From a bacterium (GTDB lineage Bacteria > Actinomycetota > Acidimicrobiia > Spongiisociales > ZC4RG35): a DNA stretch of 32,310 bases. Position numbers and translations under genes: made by a program. Positions 8,604 through 16,679 of the stretch are shown one piece after another. Location: assembly GCA_024639335.1 (NCBI GenBank), contig JAHEIN010000014.1, positions 1 to 32,310 on the forward strand, read 5' to 3'. The stretch's first letter is position 1. Each line of letters begins with the position of its first letter. A model generated the notes under the pieces. The model was given only the letters and a program-made list of their open reading frames with translations, had not been told where the DNA came from and ran no database searches.

Positions 8604-9955
8604 CCGACCGTTGCTTGCTCGTCGTAGCGGGAGAAGACGACTGCCGCGGCGAGACAGAGCACGAATCCGATGACACCCGACAGCCGGATTCCGAGATCGT
8701 CGCCGACATCGCGGCCGAGCGTGGTCGCCATCGCGAAGACAACGACACCCGCCGTCTGACCGACCTTCTGCATGAGCGTTCTTGCTGCGAAGAACATCCC
8801 TTCCCTGGCCTCGCCGGTCCTTCTGGCGTCCGAGTCGGCGATGTCCGCCAGGACGGCGTTGGGCAGCACCCCCAAAACGGCGAGAGGCACCGACAGCAGC
8901 AGGACCAATGCGTATCCCTGTGCAGTGGCGTCGATCGGCAGATTGCCGAGCGTGGGCACGCCGGCGAACACCAGTGCCATCCATGCGAATGCCGCCACCA
9001 TCAGGCCCTTCTTCCCGGTCTTCTTGGCGATGATGTTCACCACCGGGTAGAAGACGAAGGATGCGAGCACGAGCAGAGTGAGCAGGAGCGACGCAAGGGT
9101 CTCTTCCTGCTCGAGCAGCACCGTGACATAGAAGAGAATGCCCGTCTGGACGATGGTGAGCCCGGTGAAGTAGACGAAGTCCGCCGTGACGAACTTCCTG
9201 AACTCGAGGTTTGCGAATGTCGCCTTGACCGCCTCCATCAGCGCCACGTTCGAGGGAACACCGCGGCTGTAGCGTTTCTCGTCGATCACCAGGACCGGCA
9301 CGTACATCAGAATCGCTGCGAGAGCCGCGAGACCTCCGATGGTGACCTGGAAGGCTCGTAGCGGACTCAGCGCGGTTGCCCCTTCGACGGCCGAGGCGAT
9401 TCCCGGTACGAGGCCCGCCAGGATCAGGCCGAGAGCAAAGGTGATCGAGATCCAAGTCGAGAGATTCAATCGTTCACGGGGGGTATGCCCGAACTCGGGA
9501 AGGAGGGCGAAGAACGGCGTCAGGTACACCGTCAGTGTCACGTAGAAGAGCGCCTGGAAGATCGTGAGCCAGACGATGTTGACGGCGGACTGCTCGGACA
9601 CCGGTGGCACGAACATCAAGAACAGGAACACTGCCGCCGGGAACGCGCCCTTCGACATGAATGGAATCCGTCGGCCTCGCGGATTCTTCGAGCGGTCGCT
9701 GAGACCGGCGATCCACGGATCGGTGAAGGCGTCCAGCAGGCGCCCCGAAGCGAGAATCAAAGTGATTGCGTTCAGCACCACCAGGAAGGTGGCCGTGGTG
9801 ATCAGGGTGGGCAAGCCGGATGTGTCAGGCGGGAGATAGAAGAACACCAGGTTGATTCCGACGATGTTCACCAGGATCGACCATCCGAGCTGGCCGGTGG
9901 CATACGACAACTGCTTGTTGAGGGGAAGCGACTCGACCGCTCTGGTGTCGGACAT
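8600..9955 (-). CDS. MFS transporter of the GPH (MelB-like) cation symporter family
   Basis: This 451-aa protein has about 11-12 hydrophobic segments. The signature [17 protein letters not shown] followed by the RGRR loop is the GPH-family motif, where the Asp residues of helix II bind the coupling cation in MelB. GPH members take up glycosides, pentosides or hexuronides with Na+ or H+, though actinobacterial relatives often have unknown substrates. Start at ATG 9955 ([15 protein letters not shown]) because the membrane protein begins right after it; an open frame continues upstream through non-coding repeats but has no family similarity. A TACCAT box lies 8 nt upstream of the ATG. First gene of the operon that ends with mutT1. 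Confidence 0.88.
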   Translation of the reverse strand: MSDTRAVESLPLNKQLSYATGQLGWSILVNIVGINLVFFYLPPDTSGLPTLITTATFLVVLNAITLILASGRLLDAFTDPWIAGLSDRSKNPRGRRIPFMSKGAFPAAVFLFLMFVPPVSEQSAVNIVWLTIFQALFYVTLTVYLTPFFALLPEFGHTPRERLNLSTWISITFALGLILAGLVPGIASAVEGATALSPLRAFQVTIGGLAALAAILMYVPVLVIDEKRYSRGVPSNVALMEAVKATFANLEFRKFVTADFVYFTGLTIVQTGILFYVTVLLEQEETLASLLLTLLVLASFVFYPVVNIIAKKTGKKGLMVAAFAWMALVFAGVPTLGNLPIDATAQGYALVLLLSVPLAVLGVLPNAVLADIADSDARRTGEAREGMFFAARTLMQKVGQTAGVVVFAMATTLGRDVGDDLGIRLSGVIGFVLCLAAAVVFSRYDEQATVG

Positions 9956-9963
9956 GGCGGGCA

Positions 9964-9969
9964 ATGGTA
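9964..9969 (-). promoter_or_regulatory. Putative -10 box (TACCAT) of the five-gene operon
   Basis: On the minus strand TACCAT is followed by 8 nt and ATG 9955, the same sequence and spacing as in front of the HerA-like gene. No ribosome-binding site lies between, so a leaderless start is likely. It would drive the transporter-to-mutT1 operon. Confidence 0.45.
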
Positions 9970-9972
9970 CGT

Positions 9973-10014
9973 GCGATCTCCGCTTTGCGATCTCCGCTTT
10001 GCGATCTGCGCCCA
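9973..10014. repeat. Heptamer tandem repeat GCGATCT/CCGCTTT
   Basis: GCGATCT occurs at 9973, 9987 and 10001, separated by two identical CCGCTTT units, giving a strict 7-base (14-base composite) period, then GCGCCCA. It lies immediately upstream of the operon promoter and resembles the TTTGCG-type units at 2375-2402. Confidence 0.85.
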
Positions 10015-10273
10015 GCGCGTCTGTCAGAATCGGGTCGCCGCCTCCGGTCGACGTCCTTGGGTCGGCATCCGCCGCAACCGCACCCCGCGCCCCAAGTCTC
10101 CAAGCGAGCCGCCAACGGGCCATCGGAGTCGGGCCGCCATCCTGCCGATGTTCTTGGGCGGCGCAGTAGCGACGATCCGGTCCGAGACTCGGCCTGGCCA
10201 AGATGACGACCCAGGAAGCGGGGGAACTGCGTCTTCCGCTCTGCGCATCGCGGTTTCCGTCTCGGCGGGTGTC

Positions 10274-10294
10274 GCATATCGCATATCGCATATC
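10274..10294. repeat. Three perfect GCATATC heptamers
   Basis: Three head-to-tail GCATATC copies with no mismatch lie about 53 bp upstream of the VanY-like start. The same unit appears at 2403-2416 (one exact copy and one with a single mismatch). The bases before it are also roughly phased in sevens. Confidence 0.85.
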
Positions 10295-10347
10295 TATGTC
10301 CGGATCGAAGCCTTATCTCCCCTTCGTGCGGGCCGACGTGAGAAGCC

Positions 10348-10992
10348 ATGGAGAACATCTCGCGCGTTGCTGGACGGGTCCAGGAGATCCAAGCGCGCCT
10401 CAATCCCCCCCCGGCCGGCTCGCACGGCTCCTTTGCGCAGATCCTCGATTCTGCTGCGCCTTCGACCCCGATGAGCCGTGATAGCCATGCTGCAATGCAT
10501 GCGATGCCGCTCGGAACCTTGTTCGGCCCGAACGGACCGATCCCGGTGGCTCCCACAACCTTCGAAGCCGTCGATGCCTACCTTCACGCCAACGGGCTGT
10601 CCGAACGAAACGGCCATCTCGAGACGCACGAGCTCGTGGAGGTGAGCGGCGGCTGGTACGGGACCGCCCGGCTGCTGCCGCCGGCGGCGCACGCCTGGGA
10701 ATCCATGCGGGCGGCCGCTGCCCAGGACGGGATCGACCTCTATGCGGTCGACACCTACCGCAGCTACGAGGCACAGGCTCACGCCCACGAGGAGTACCTC
10801 GCTGGCCGCAAGGATGCCTACGTCGCCCCACCGGGGCACAGTGAGCATGGCTATGGGTTGGCCGTCGACGTCACCAACGGCTCACCGGTTGGACCCGGCG
10901 ACCGCGAGTGGGAGTGGTTGACCGAGAACGCCACCCGTTTCGGCTGGTACCCGATCTCCAACGAGTCTTGGCATTGGGAGTATCGGGACTGA
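10348..10992 (+). CDS. M15-family (VanY-like) D,D-carboxypeptidase domain protein without signal peptide
   Basis: The C-terminal part (about 100-214) has the LAS-peptidase residues: Arg138 in TYRSY, the zinc ligands His167 and Asp174 in SEHGYGLAVD, the catalytic Glu206 and zinc ligand His209 in ESWHWEY. This predicts cleavage of peptidoglycan stem peptides. The 214-aa product has no signal peptide or membrane segment. Instead it begins MENISRVAGRVQEIQARL and soon has SFAQIL, a short amphipathic start resembling that of murein hydrolases and rod proteins of actinobacterial flagellar loci, which are exported by the flagellar apparatus. ATG 10348 has a GAGAAG ribosome site 4 nt upstream. It ends 3 bp from the convergent galM stop. 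No flagellar gene is in the window. Confidence 0.82.
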   Translation: MENISRVAGRVQEIQARLNPPPAGSHGSFAQILDSAAPSTPMSRDSHAAMHAMPLGTLFGPNGPIPVAPTTFEAVDAYLHANGLSERNGHLETHELVEVSGGWYGTARLLPPAAHAWESMRAAAAQDGIDLYAVDTYRSYEAQAHAHEEYLAGRKDAYVAPPGHSEHGYGLAVDVTNGSPVGPGDREWEWLTENATRFGWYPISNESWHWEYRD

Positions 10993-10995
10993 CCC

Positions 10996-12054
10996 TCATC
11001 CCGCCGAGAACTCGAACCTCATGCGGTGGTCGTATCGGGCTCCGGGGCGGAGAACGCTCGAAGGAAAATGCCCGTGGTTCGGGCTGTCGGGGAATCGTTG
11101 GGTTTCCAGTGTGAATCCTTGAAACGGCGCGTAGGTCACGCCGTTCTTACCCGCCTGACCGGCGAGATACCCGCCGGTGTAGATCTGCACACCCGCTTCG
11201 TTGGTCCAGAGCGTCATCCCGCGTCCGGTCGATGGATCGTGAACCGCCGCACAAGGGCGTATGCGTCCGATCTGTCCGCGAACAACCCAGTTGTGGTCGT
11301 AGCCGGCGAACCCGGCCGGGCTGTCGCGACCCGCTCCGTCGTGGTCGAGTTCTCGGATTCTTGCGCCGATCTCGAGGGCTTCTCGAAAGTCGAATGGTGT
11401 ATCTGCGACGGAGAGGATCTCGCCGGTCGGGATGAGCTCCTCATCGACCGGTGTGAAGAAACCACTCTCGACCTGCAATCGGTGCCCCAGGACGTCGCCG
11501 GCGTCGTGCCCGCCCAGGTTCCAGTAGCTGTGGTGAACCAGGTTCAGGACCGTGGGTTCGGTGGTGACAGCAGTCATCCTGATATCCAGAGTCGTTTCCC
11601 CGAGCGCGTACTCCGTGGTCGTCCTGAGCTCCCCTGGATAGCCTTGGTCGCCATCCGGCGAGACCAACTGGAAGGTCACGCGGTTGTGACCTTCGTCGAT
11701 GTCGAAATCCCAGCGATGCCGGTCGAATCCCACCGGTCCGCCGTGAAGGTGGTTGGATCCCTCGTTGGAATCCAGATCCACGACGTTTTCGTCGAGCGAG
11801 AAGGTGCTCCGCCCGATGCGGTTCGCGTACCGGCCGCAGGTCGCCCCGAAGTAGGTCGTGTCACCGGCATGTGCCGCCATGTCCGGGTGGCCCAGAACCA
11901 GGTCGGCGTGTTGTCCGTCACGATCCGGCGCATGGAACTCCACCAGGCGTGCACCCTGATCGATGAGGACGGCGCGAAGTCGTTCCGACTCGAGGGTGAT
12001 TGCATGGATGGCCAGGTTGTCGCGCTGACCGTATTCCTCGACCCGTATCGACAT
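10996..12054 (-). CDS. galM: Aldose 1-epimerase (mutarotase)
   Basis: This 352-aa protein has the full set of GalM motifs: GRYANRIG (74-81), NHLHGG (101-106), NLVHHSYWNL (171-180) with the likely acid His175, the substrate loop GYDHNWV (251-257), and FTLETQRFPDSPNH with catalytic base Glu317. It interconverts alpha and beta anomers of glucose, galactose and related sugars. GGACGGAG directly precedes the ATG, and TATGAT further upstream is a candidate -10 box. Divergent from hisC across 76 bp and convergent with the VanY-like gene. No Leloir-pathway partner genes are adjacent. Confidence 0.95.
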   Translation of the reverse strand: MSIRVEEYGQRDNLAIHAITLESERLRAVLIDQGARLVEFHAPDRDGQHADLVLGHPDMAAHAGDTTYFGATCGRYANRIGRSTFSLDENVVDLDSNEGSNHLHGGPVGFDRHRWDFDIDEGHNRVTFQLVSPDGDQGYPGELRTTTEYALGETTLDIRMTAVTTEPTVLNLVHHSYWNLGGHDAGDVLGHRLQVESGFFTPVDEELIPTGEILSVADTPFDFREALEIGARIRELDHDGAGRDSPAGFAGYDHNWVVRGQIGRIRPCAAVHDPSTGRGMTLWTNEAGVQIYTGGYLAGQAGKNGVTYAPFQGFTLETQRFPDSPNHGHFPSSVLRPGARYDHRMRFEFSAG

Positions 12055-12118
12055 CTCCGTCCGATCCTCGCCTGGGTTCGATCATATTGCGAGGCTGTAG
12101 CCAGTTGCTGAGACCCGG

Positions 12119-12124
12119 TAGCCT
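12119..12124 (+). promoter_or_regulatory. Putative -10 box (TAGCCT) of hisC
   Basis: TAGCCT is followed by 6 nt (CGCCAA) and the hisC ATG. No Shine-Dalgarno sequence fits in this gap, so the mRNA is probably leaderless. Confidence 0.45.
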
Positions 12125-12130
12125 CGCCAA

Positions 12131-13228
12131 ATGATCCGAGTCAGGTCCGACGTTCGCTCCATTGCGCCCTATCGGCCGGGGAGGCCGATTGCAGAGGTTG
12201 CTCGGGAGTACGGCTTCGATCCTTCCGACATCGTCAAGCTCGCCTCCAATGAGTCTCCAGTCCCTCCGGTACGCCAGGCGATCGCTGCGATGGTCGAGGA
12301 AGTCGGCAGCATCAATCGCTACCCGGACAACGACTGCCACGATCTCCGGCACGGCTTGGCCACACATCTTCAAGTGGACGCGGATCAAGTCTGGATCGGG
12401 GGCGGCTCCTCGGAGTTGCTGAGGGTCATCTCAACTGCACTCGGCGGAGCCGGCACCACCGCCGTATACCCCTGGCCGTCGTTCGTCGTCTATCGGCTCG
12501 CCACGGTGCTCGCCGGTGCCACGCCGCGGGAGGTACCGCTCACCGACCGTCATGAACACGATCTCGCCGCCATGCGAGCTGCCGTGGACGACTCCACCAC
12601 GGTCGTGGTCCTGTGCAATCCCAACAATCCCACCGGTGCCCATCTGTCGAGCGAGGCCGTCACGGCTTTCGTCGAATCTCTGCCCGATGATGTGTTGGTG
12701 GTCGTCGATGAGGCGTACTACGAGTACGTGACCGCCGACGACTACGAGACGGCAGTCACCCTCGCGCTGACCAGGCCGAACGTGATCGTCACCAGGACTT
12801 TCTCCAAGGTCTACGGTCTCGCTGGTCTGCGAATCGGATACGCGATTGCCCGGTCGGAGACGATTACCGAGCTTCGCAAGGCTCAGGCTCCGTTTTCGGT
12901 GACGTCGGTCGGCCAGGTCGGGGCACTGGCATCGCTCGATGCAGCAGACGAGATCGCACGTCGCGCCCAGGACAACGCCTCCGAGCGATCCAGGCTCGAG
13001 TCCGTGTTCGCCGATCTCGGGCTCGAATATGCGCCATCACAGGCCAATTTCGTGTACCTCCGGCTTGGATCCAGCACCGAGGAGACCGCCGAGGCCTTCA
13101 TTCGTCACGGCGTGATCCTGCGACCCTTCGGAGACGGCTGGGTGCGGGTCAGCGTCGGATCCGTCGCCGAGAACGATCGGTTCCTCGCTGCACTCCACCT
13201 CGAAGGAGATCGCCTTGGTGCCAGCTGA
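12131..13228 (+). CDS. hisC: Histidinol-phosphate aminotransferase (or close aromatic aminotransferase)
   Basis: This 365-aa PLP enzyme of fold type I has the cofactor-binding and catalytic residues: SNES near 39-42, YPDNDC at 64-69, NPNNPTG at 163-169 with Asn163, DEAYYEY from Asp193, the Schiff-base lysine K226 in TFSKVYGLAGLRIGYA, and a C-terminal GWVRVSVG arginine. Length and motifs match HisC, which makes histidinol phosphate from imidazole-acetol phosphate. Actinobacterial Pat enzymes that use phenylalanine share this pattern, and since no other his gene is nearby the exact substrate is not certain. The stop is 8 bp from the convergent tetR stop. Confidence 0.88.
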   Translation: MIRVRSDVRSIAPYRPGRPIAEVAREYGFDPSDIVKLASNESPVPPVRQAIAAMVEEVGSINRYPDNDCHDLRHGLATHLQVDADQVWIGGGSSELLRVISTALGGAGTTAVYPWPSFVVYRLATVLAGATPREVPLTDRHEHDLAAMRAAVDDSTTVVVLCNPNNPTGAHLSSEAVTAFVESLPDDVLVVVDEAYYEYVTADDYETAVTLALTRPNVIVTRTFSKVYGLAGLRIGYAIARSETITELRKAQAPFSVTSVGQVGALASLDAADEIARRAQDNASERSRLESVFADLGLEYAPSQANFVYLRLGSSTEETAEAFIRHGVILRPFGDGWVRVSVGSVAENDRFLAALHLEGDRLGAS

Positions 13229-13236
13229 GCGGGTAG

Positions 13237-13851
13237 TCAGGCTTGGAGCCCGGTGAGCAACATCGTCGCCACTCTCTCCGCCATGACGTCGGGGTCGGCG
13301 CCGTGAGCGACGGCCGGAGCCAGGCCGCCGATCATGTGGAAGAGAGTCTCTGCGACCACGTCGCCGGCCATGTGGGTTCTGAACTCCCCGGTTTCCACGC
13401 CTTCCTCGACGATTCGGCCCAACACCCGCTGAGCACGGGCGAGGTGCATCGAGATGACCGCCTCTGCCTCGGGTGACATGGCCAATCGGAGTGACAGTCC
13501 GAACTCATGACTGGCGAATCGATGCATCGCCATCCGGATGAACTCGCTGAGCTGGGCTCCTGGATCGCCCATGGCGGCGAGCTCGGCGTCGATCTGTTCG
13601 ACCATGTCGTCGATCTCGTCGACCATGTGGGCGCGGACAGCGGCTTCGACATTGGGGAAGTTGTTGTATATCGTCTGACGCGACAGTCCAGCCCGATCGG
13701 CGATGGCAGTCATCGAAACCTCGGTCATCCCCCGTTCCTCGACCAGCGCCATCGTTGCGTCGAGGATACGGCTGCGAGTGGAATTGGGATCGCCGCACAG
13801 TTGCGCGCTGGGCTCCGGGTCGCGACTCGCCCCGGGCCGGTGATTTGACAT
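13237..13851 (-). CDS. TetR-family transcriptional repressor
   Basis: At 204 aa from ATG 13851, the N-terminal region has the TetR helix-turn-helix: RSRILDATMALVEERG, then MTAIADRAGLSRQTIYNNFPN. The C-terminal domain is the variable ligand-binding part. A GTG 33 bp upstream would also be in frame, but TATCAT lies exactly 7 nt upstream of ATG 13851 and the upstream stretch is composed of operator palindromes, so the ATG is preferred and the mRNA is probably leaderless. The gene is divergent from the MMPL exporter across 74 bp. The usual arrangement is that the repressor controls both genes and is released by a substrate of the exporter. Confidence 0.92.
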   Translation of the reverse strand: MSNHRPGASRDPEPSAQLCGDPNSTRSRILDATMALVEERGMTEVSMTAIADRAGLSRQTIYNNFPNVEAAVRAHMVDEIDDMVEQIDAELAAMGDPGAQLSEFIRMAMHRFASHEFGLSLRLAMSPEAEAVISMHLARAQRVLGRIVEEGVETGEFRTHMAGDVVAETLFHMIGGLAPAVAHGADPDVMAERVATMLLTGLQA

Positions 13852-13859
13852 AGTGTCAA
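13845..13859. promoter_or_regulatory. Putative TetR operator 1 (TTGACA-TAG-TGTCAA)
   Basis: A perfect 6-bp inverted repeat with a 3-nt centre covers the tetR start codon and probable transcription start. It shares the core GACAYAGTGTC with a second palindrome 33 bp away, about three helical turns. This suggests autorepression by blocking initiation. Confidence 0.7.
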
Positions 13860-13870
13860 TGATAACATTG
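13857..13870. promoter_or_regulatory. Inverted repeat CAATG-ATAA-CATTG between the operators
   Basis: Perfect 5-bp arms flank ATAA, nested between the two GACAYAGTGTC sites. It contains the TATCAT minus-strand -10 box of tetR (13859-13864). It may be a third binding site or simply promoter sequence. Confidence 0.45.
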
Positions 13871-13879
13871 AATGTCTTT

Positions 13880-13890
13880 GACACAGTGTC
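13880..13890. promoter_or_regulatory. Putative TetR operator 2 (GACACAGTGTC)
   Basis: A perfect 11-bp palindrome, matching operator 1 in 10 of 11 core bases. It lies 36 bp before the exporter GTG start, where a bound repressor would block the exporter promoter. Confidence 0.7.
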
Positions 13891-13925
13891 GAATCTAGTG
13901 CTCTTTCGATGATCGAGAGGAACCC

Positions 13926-16445
13926 GTGAAAACCATCATCCGCTTCTTCGCCGGCGCCGTGACGCAGCGGCCGGCGCTCGTCATCGCCGTCACGGTGGCC
14001 GCAACCCTGGTGTTCGGAGGACTCGCAACCACCGTCGAGAACAGTGACGGTCAGGAGGGCTTCTCGCCAGAGAACGAGGTCATCCTCGCGTCGGAGCGTA
14101 TCAACGAACTGTTCGGGGAATCGGCGACGCAGTCCGTCATGCAGGTCGTCGTGACCTCGGAATCAGGCGATCTGATCTCTCTCGACGGACTCCAAGCGGC
14201 GAACTCCGTCACACAGACTCTGCTCGCCAGCGATTCTGCTGACTTCATCTCAGGCCAGACCCCCGAACAACCGGGTGTCGTCACATGGATGGCGCCGGTC
14301 CAGCAGGCGATCGCACAGCAGGGCATCGATCCGTCACAGATCCCGCCCGATCAGATCCCCGGCATCTACGCGCAAGCGCTCGAAGAGGGTGGCGAGCAGC
14401 TGGGCTTCGTCAGTCAGCTCGTCACCGAGGATCGGTCGACCGGCCTGATCCTCGTGTTCATCGACACCACCGATGATCAGACCGCTCAGGTGGACCGTGA
14501 GGTCGCAGTCGCCGATCTCATCGCAGGCGTCGACGTGGCTTCGGGCATCGAACTTCGCCCCTTCAGCTTCTCGCTGCTCTTTTCCGACTCGGGAGATGTT
14601 CAATCCGAGATCGGGCGCCTCTTCGGCTTCGCGTTCCTGATCATCATCGTCATTCTGCTGTTCGTCTACTGGCTCAAGCCCCGCGGCCCCAATGCCAACA
14701 TCGTCCGGTCTGGGCGAAGGACGGCGGCCGACATGGGTCTCACCATGCTCACGATCGTCCTCGCGATCGCCTGGATGAACGGCATCGGGGCGCTCCTTCA
14801 ACGAATCGACGTTCTCGGTCCGCTGACCGAGATCGCTCAGATCGTGCCCATCCTGCTGATCGGGCTCGGCGTCGACTACGGCATCCACCTGACTTCGCGG
14901 TACCGGGAGGAGGTCGGCGAAGGCGACGACGTGTCCGGCGGCATCCGCAAAGCGATCGGCACCGTCGGCGTTGCGCTGGCGCTCGCCACGGTGACGACAG
15001 CAATCGGCTTCCTCACCAACGTGGTCAACCCGATCCCGGCTCTGAAGGACTTCGGCATCCTCGCCTCCATCGGGATTGTCGTCTCCTTCGTCCTCATGCT
15101 CTCGTTCGTGCCTGCCGTGCGGCAGCTGCTCGATCGGCGAGCAGAGCGAAGCGACGACCTCCCGCGCGAGGCGATGGGCGCCACCAGTGAGCGGCTGCTT
15201 CCGCAGATCATGGAACGGACCGCCGTCTTCGCCGAGCGCGCTCCTTGGCCGACCCTGGCAGTGATGGCGGTGCTCGGTGGGCTGGGATTCCTTGGCCTGT
15301 TGAACATCTCCACGGAGTTCTCTTTCACGGACTTCCTCCCCGACGACTCGGAATACGTGCAGACGTTCGACACACTCAACGAGACGTTCGGAGGCGGGTT
15401 CGGAGAGACCACCCAGGTACTCATCGACGGAGACACCGCGACGCCGGAGGCCTACAACGCCATGGCCGCCGCTGCCCAGAACATGGCCGACACTCCTGAC
15501 GTGCTCACGTTCCCGACGCCGTTCGGAGAGCAGGCTGCCGTGACGTCGCCGGTCAGCGTCGTACAGCAACTGCTGATCCCCGGGCCGGATGGACAACCCG
15601 CGTTTCCCCAGTTCGCGCAGGCCGCCGTCGCCAGCGGGCTCGATCCACAGACCGGCGCCGTCGGTCCAGATGCAGATGTGGCCGGCATCTATGCGGCTGC
15701 GGCCGAAGTTGCACCAGCCGAGATGGACGCGGTCTACACGGCCGATGGGACGCTCATCGAGATCTCGACGCAAGCGGGTGAAGATCGGGCCGGTGAACTG
15801 AACGAGGCGCTCAAGTCCGACATCGAACCGGTCACCGATGCTGGATTCGAAGCCATCCCGACCTCACAGAACATCATCGGCGACGAGATCGTCACGTCGC
15901 TGTCGGCCTCACAGGTTCAATCGCTCTTCATCACGATCATCGCTGCGACGATCGTGCTTGCGATCAACTTCTGGTTCGAGAACCGTCGTCCTTTCCTCGG
16001 CGTGATCACGATGATCCCGGTGGCACTCGTCGTGCTGTGGACATTCGGTGCGATGTACCTCTCCGGCATCCCTTTCGGTCCGGTGACCGCAACCCTCACC
16101 GGTCTGGCAGTTGGTATCGGAGTGCCATACACGATCCACATGGCACGGCGTTTCGAGGAGGACCGCGAACGCTTCGCCGACATCGAGGACGCCATTCGAT
16201 CTACCACGCGCCATACGGGCGGAGCCCTTGCGGGTTCGGCGTTCACCACTGCGGCCGGTTTCGGCATCCTCGTCACGTCCTCGCTCACTCCATTCCGGCA
16301 GATGGGCCAGGTGACTGCGTACGCAATCGTTCTGAGCCTGTTCGGGGCCGTGATGGTGCTCCCGTCGCTGCTCGTGCTCTGGGAGCGTTGGCATCGGAGT
16401 CGTGGCGATGCCGTTGTCGAACAGCCGACTGTTTCGGTCGCCTGA
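13926..16445 (+). CDS. MMPL/RND-superfamily exporter (HAE3-like)
   Basis: This 839-aa protein is built of two homologous halves, each with one helix, a large extracytoplasmic domain and a five-helix bundle; the second half starts near residue 438. The first half has the proton-relay pair Asp317-Tyr318 in GLGVDYGIHLTSRY. The matching second-half position reads GIGVPYTIHMARRF, with Pro734 in place of Asp. RND/MMPL proteins use the proton gradient to move lipids, hopanoids or hydrophobic toxins across the cytoplasmic membrane. GTG 13926 is supported by GAGAGG 5 nt upstream. The gene is divergent from tetR, whose operators overlap its promoter region. Substrate unknown; a lipid or drug is likely. 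Confidence 0.9.
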   Translation: MKTIIRFFAGAVTQRPALVIAVTVAATLVFGGLATTVENSDGQEGFSPENEVILASERINELFGESATQSVMQVVVTSESGDLISLDGLQAANSVTQTLLASDSADFISGQTPEQPGVVTWMAPVQQAIAQQGIDPSQIPPDQIPGIYAQALEEGGEQLGFVSQLVTEDRSTGLILVFIDTTDDQTAQVDREVAVADLIAGVDVASGIELRPFSFSLLFSDSGDVQSEIGRLFGFAFLIIIVILLFVYWLKPRGPNANIVRSGRRTAADMGLTMLTIVLAIAWMNGIGALLQRIDVLGPLTEIAQIVPILLIGLGVDYGIHLTSRYREEVGEGDDVSGGIRKAIGTVGVALALATVTTAIGFLTNVVNPIPALKDFGILASIGIVVSFVLMLSFVPAVRQLLDRRAERSDDLPREAMGATSERLLPQIMERTAVFAERAPWPTLAVMAVLGGLGFLGLLNISTEFSFTDFLPDDSEYVQTFDTLNETFGGGFGETTQVLIDGDTATPEAYNAMAAAAQNMADTPDVLTFPTPFGEQAAVTSPVSVVQQLLIPGPDGQPAFPQFAQAAVASGLDPQTGAVGPDADVAGIYAAAAEVAPAEMDAVYTADGTLIEISTQAGEDRAGELNEALKSDIEPVTDAGFEAIPTSQNIIGDEIVTSLSASQVQSLFITIIAATIVLAINFWFENRRPFLGVITMIPVALVVLWTFGAMYLSGIPFGPVTATLTGLAVGIGVPYTIHMARRFEEDRERFADIEDAIRSTTRHTGGALAGSAFTTAAGFGILVTSSLTPFRQMGQVTAYAIVLSLFGAVMVLPSLLVLWERWHRSRGDAVVEQPTVSVA

Positions 16446-16477
16446 CGGACCTCAGCGCATCGGGCCCTTCATCGGCC

Positions 16478-16511
16478 GGCTCCGACCGGTACCGGTGGGG
16501 GGCCTTTCTTT
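16478..16511 (+). terminator. Candidate intrinsic terminator after the MMPL gene
   Basis: Thirty-two bp after the stop, the stem GGCTCC-x-ACC / GGT-x-GGGG-(G)-CC folds around GGTACC and is followed by TTTCTTT. The inner part is a perfect 12-bp palindrome, two ACCGGT copies (16485-16496). One mismatch, one bulge and one G-T pair make it imperfect. Confidence 0.5.
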
Positions 16512-16679
16512 GGCGAGTTGGGAGCGCCATGGCACCACTTCGGCGTAGCGGGCGGTCGAGACATGCATGGGCAGCGCCAGGATCACGCTAGAGATGATCA
16601 AGTGGCCGAAGCACAGCCCGAATCGAGCAGGCCGGCCGATGCGGCAAACGCTTAGCTGCGTGACGCCGGAGTCGACTGG

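Larger units (their letters stand above)
9956..10347. other. 392-bp non-coding spacer bounded by heptamer repeats
   Basis: There is no convincing gene between the transporter start and the VanY-like start. The left end carries GCGATCT/CCGCTTT heptamers and the right end three GCATATC heptamers. The middle (about 10015-10228) is GC-rich with open frames on both strands but no start signal or recognisable domain. It may be an interspersed repeat element or gene remnant. Confidence 0.6.

Noticed and set aside
9956-10291. N-terminal extension of the transporter frame on the minus strand
   Set aside because: The added residues come from repeat DNA and precede the normal family start; a -10 box lies between.
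9973-10294. CRISPR array suggested by repeated short units
   Set aside because: Repeat units are 7 bases and directly tandem, with no spacers of regular length and no cas genes.
11026-12111. 361-codon plus-strand frame opposite galM
   Set aside because: galM has all family motifs on the minus strand; the plus frame is a shadow.
10996-13228. galM and hisC as part of sugar or histidine operons
   Set aside because: Both stand alone, divergent, with no pathway neighbours in the window; treated as ordinary housekeeping genes.
13852-13884. Longer GTG start for the TetR gene
   Set aside because: It would place the -10 box and operator palindromes in coding sequence; ATG 13851 has the TATCAT box at 7 nt.
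14334-15773. 479-codon minus-strand frame opposite the MMPL gene
   Set aside because: Highly charged shadow of a membrane-protein gene with clear two-half architecture.
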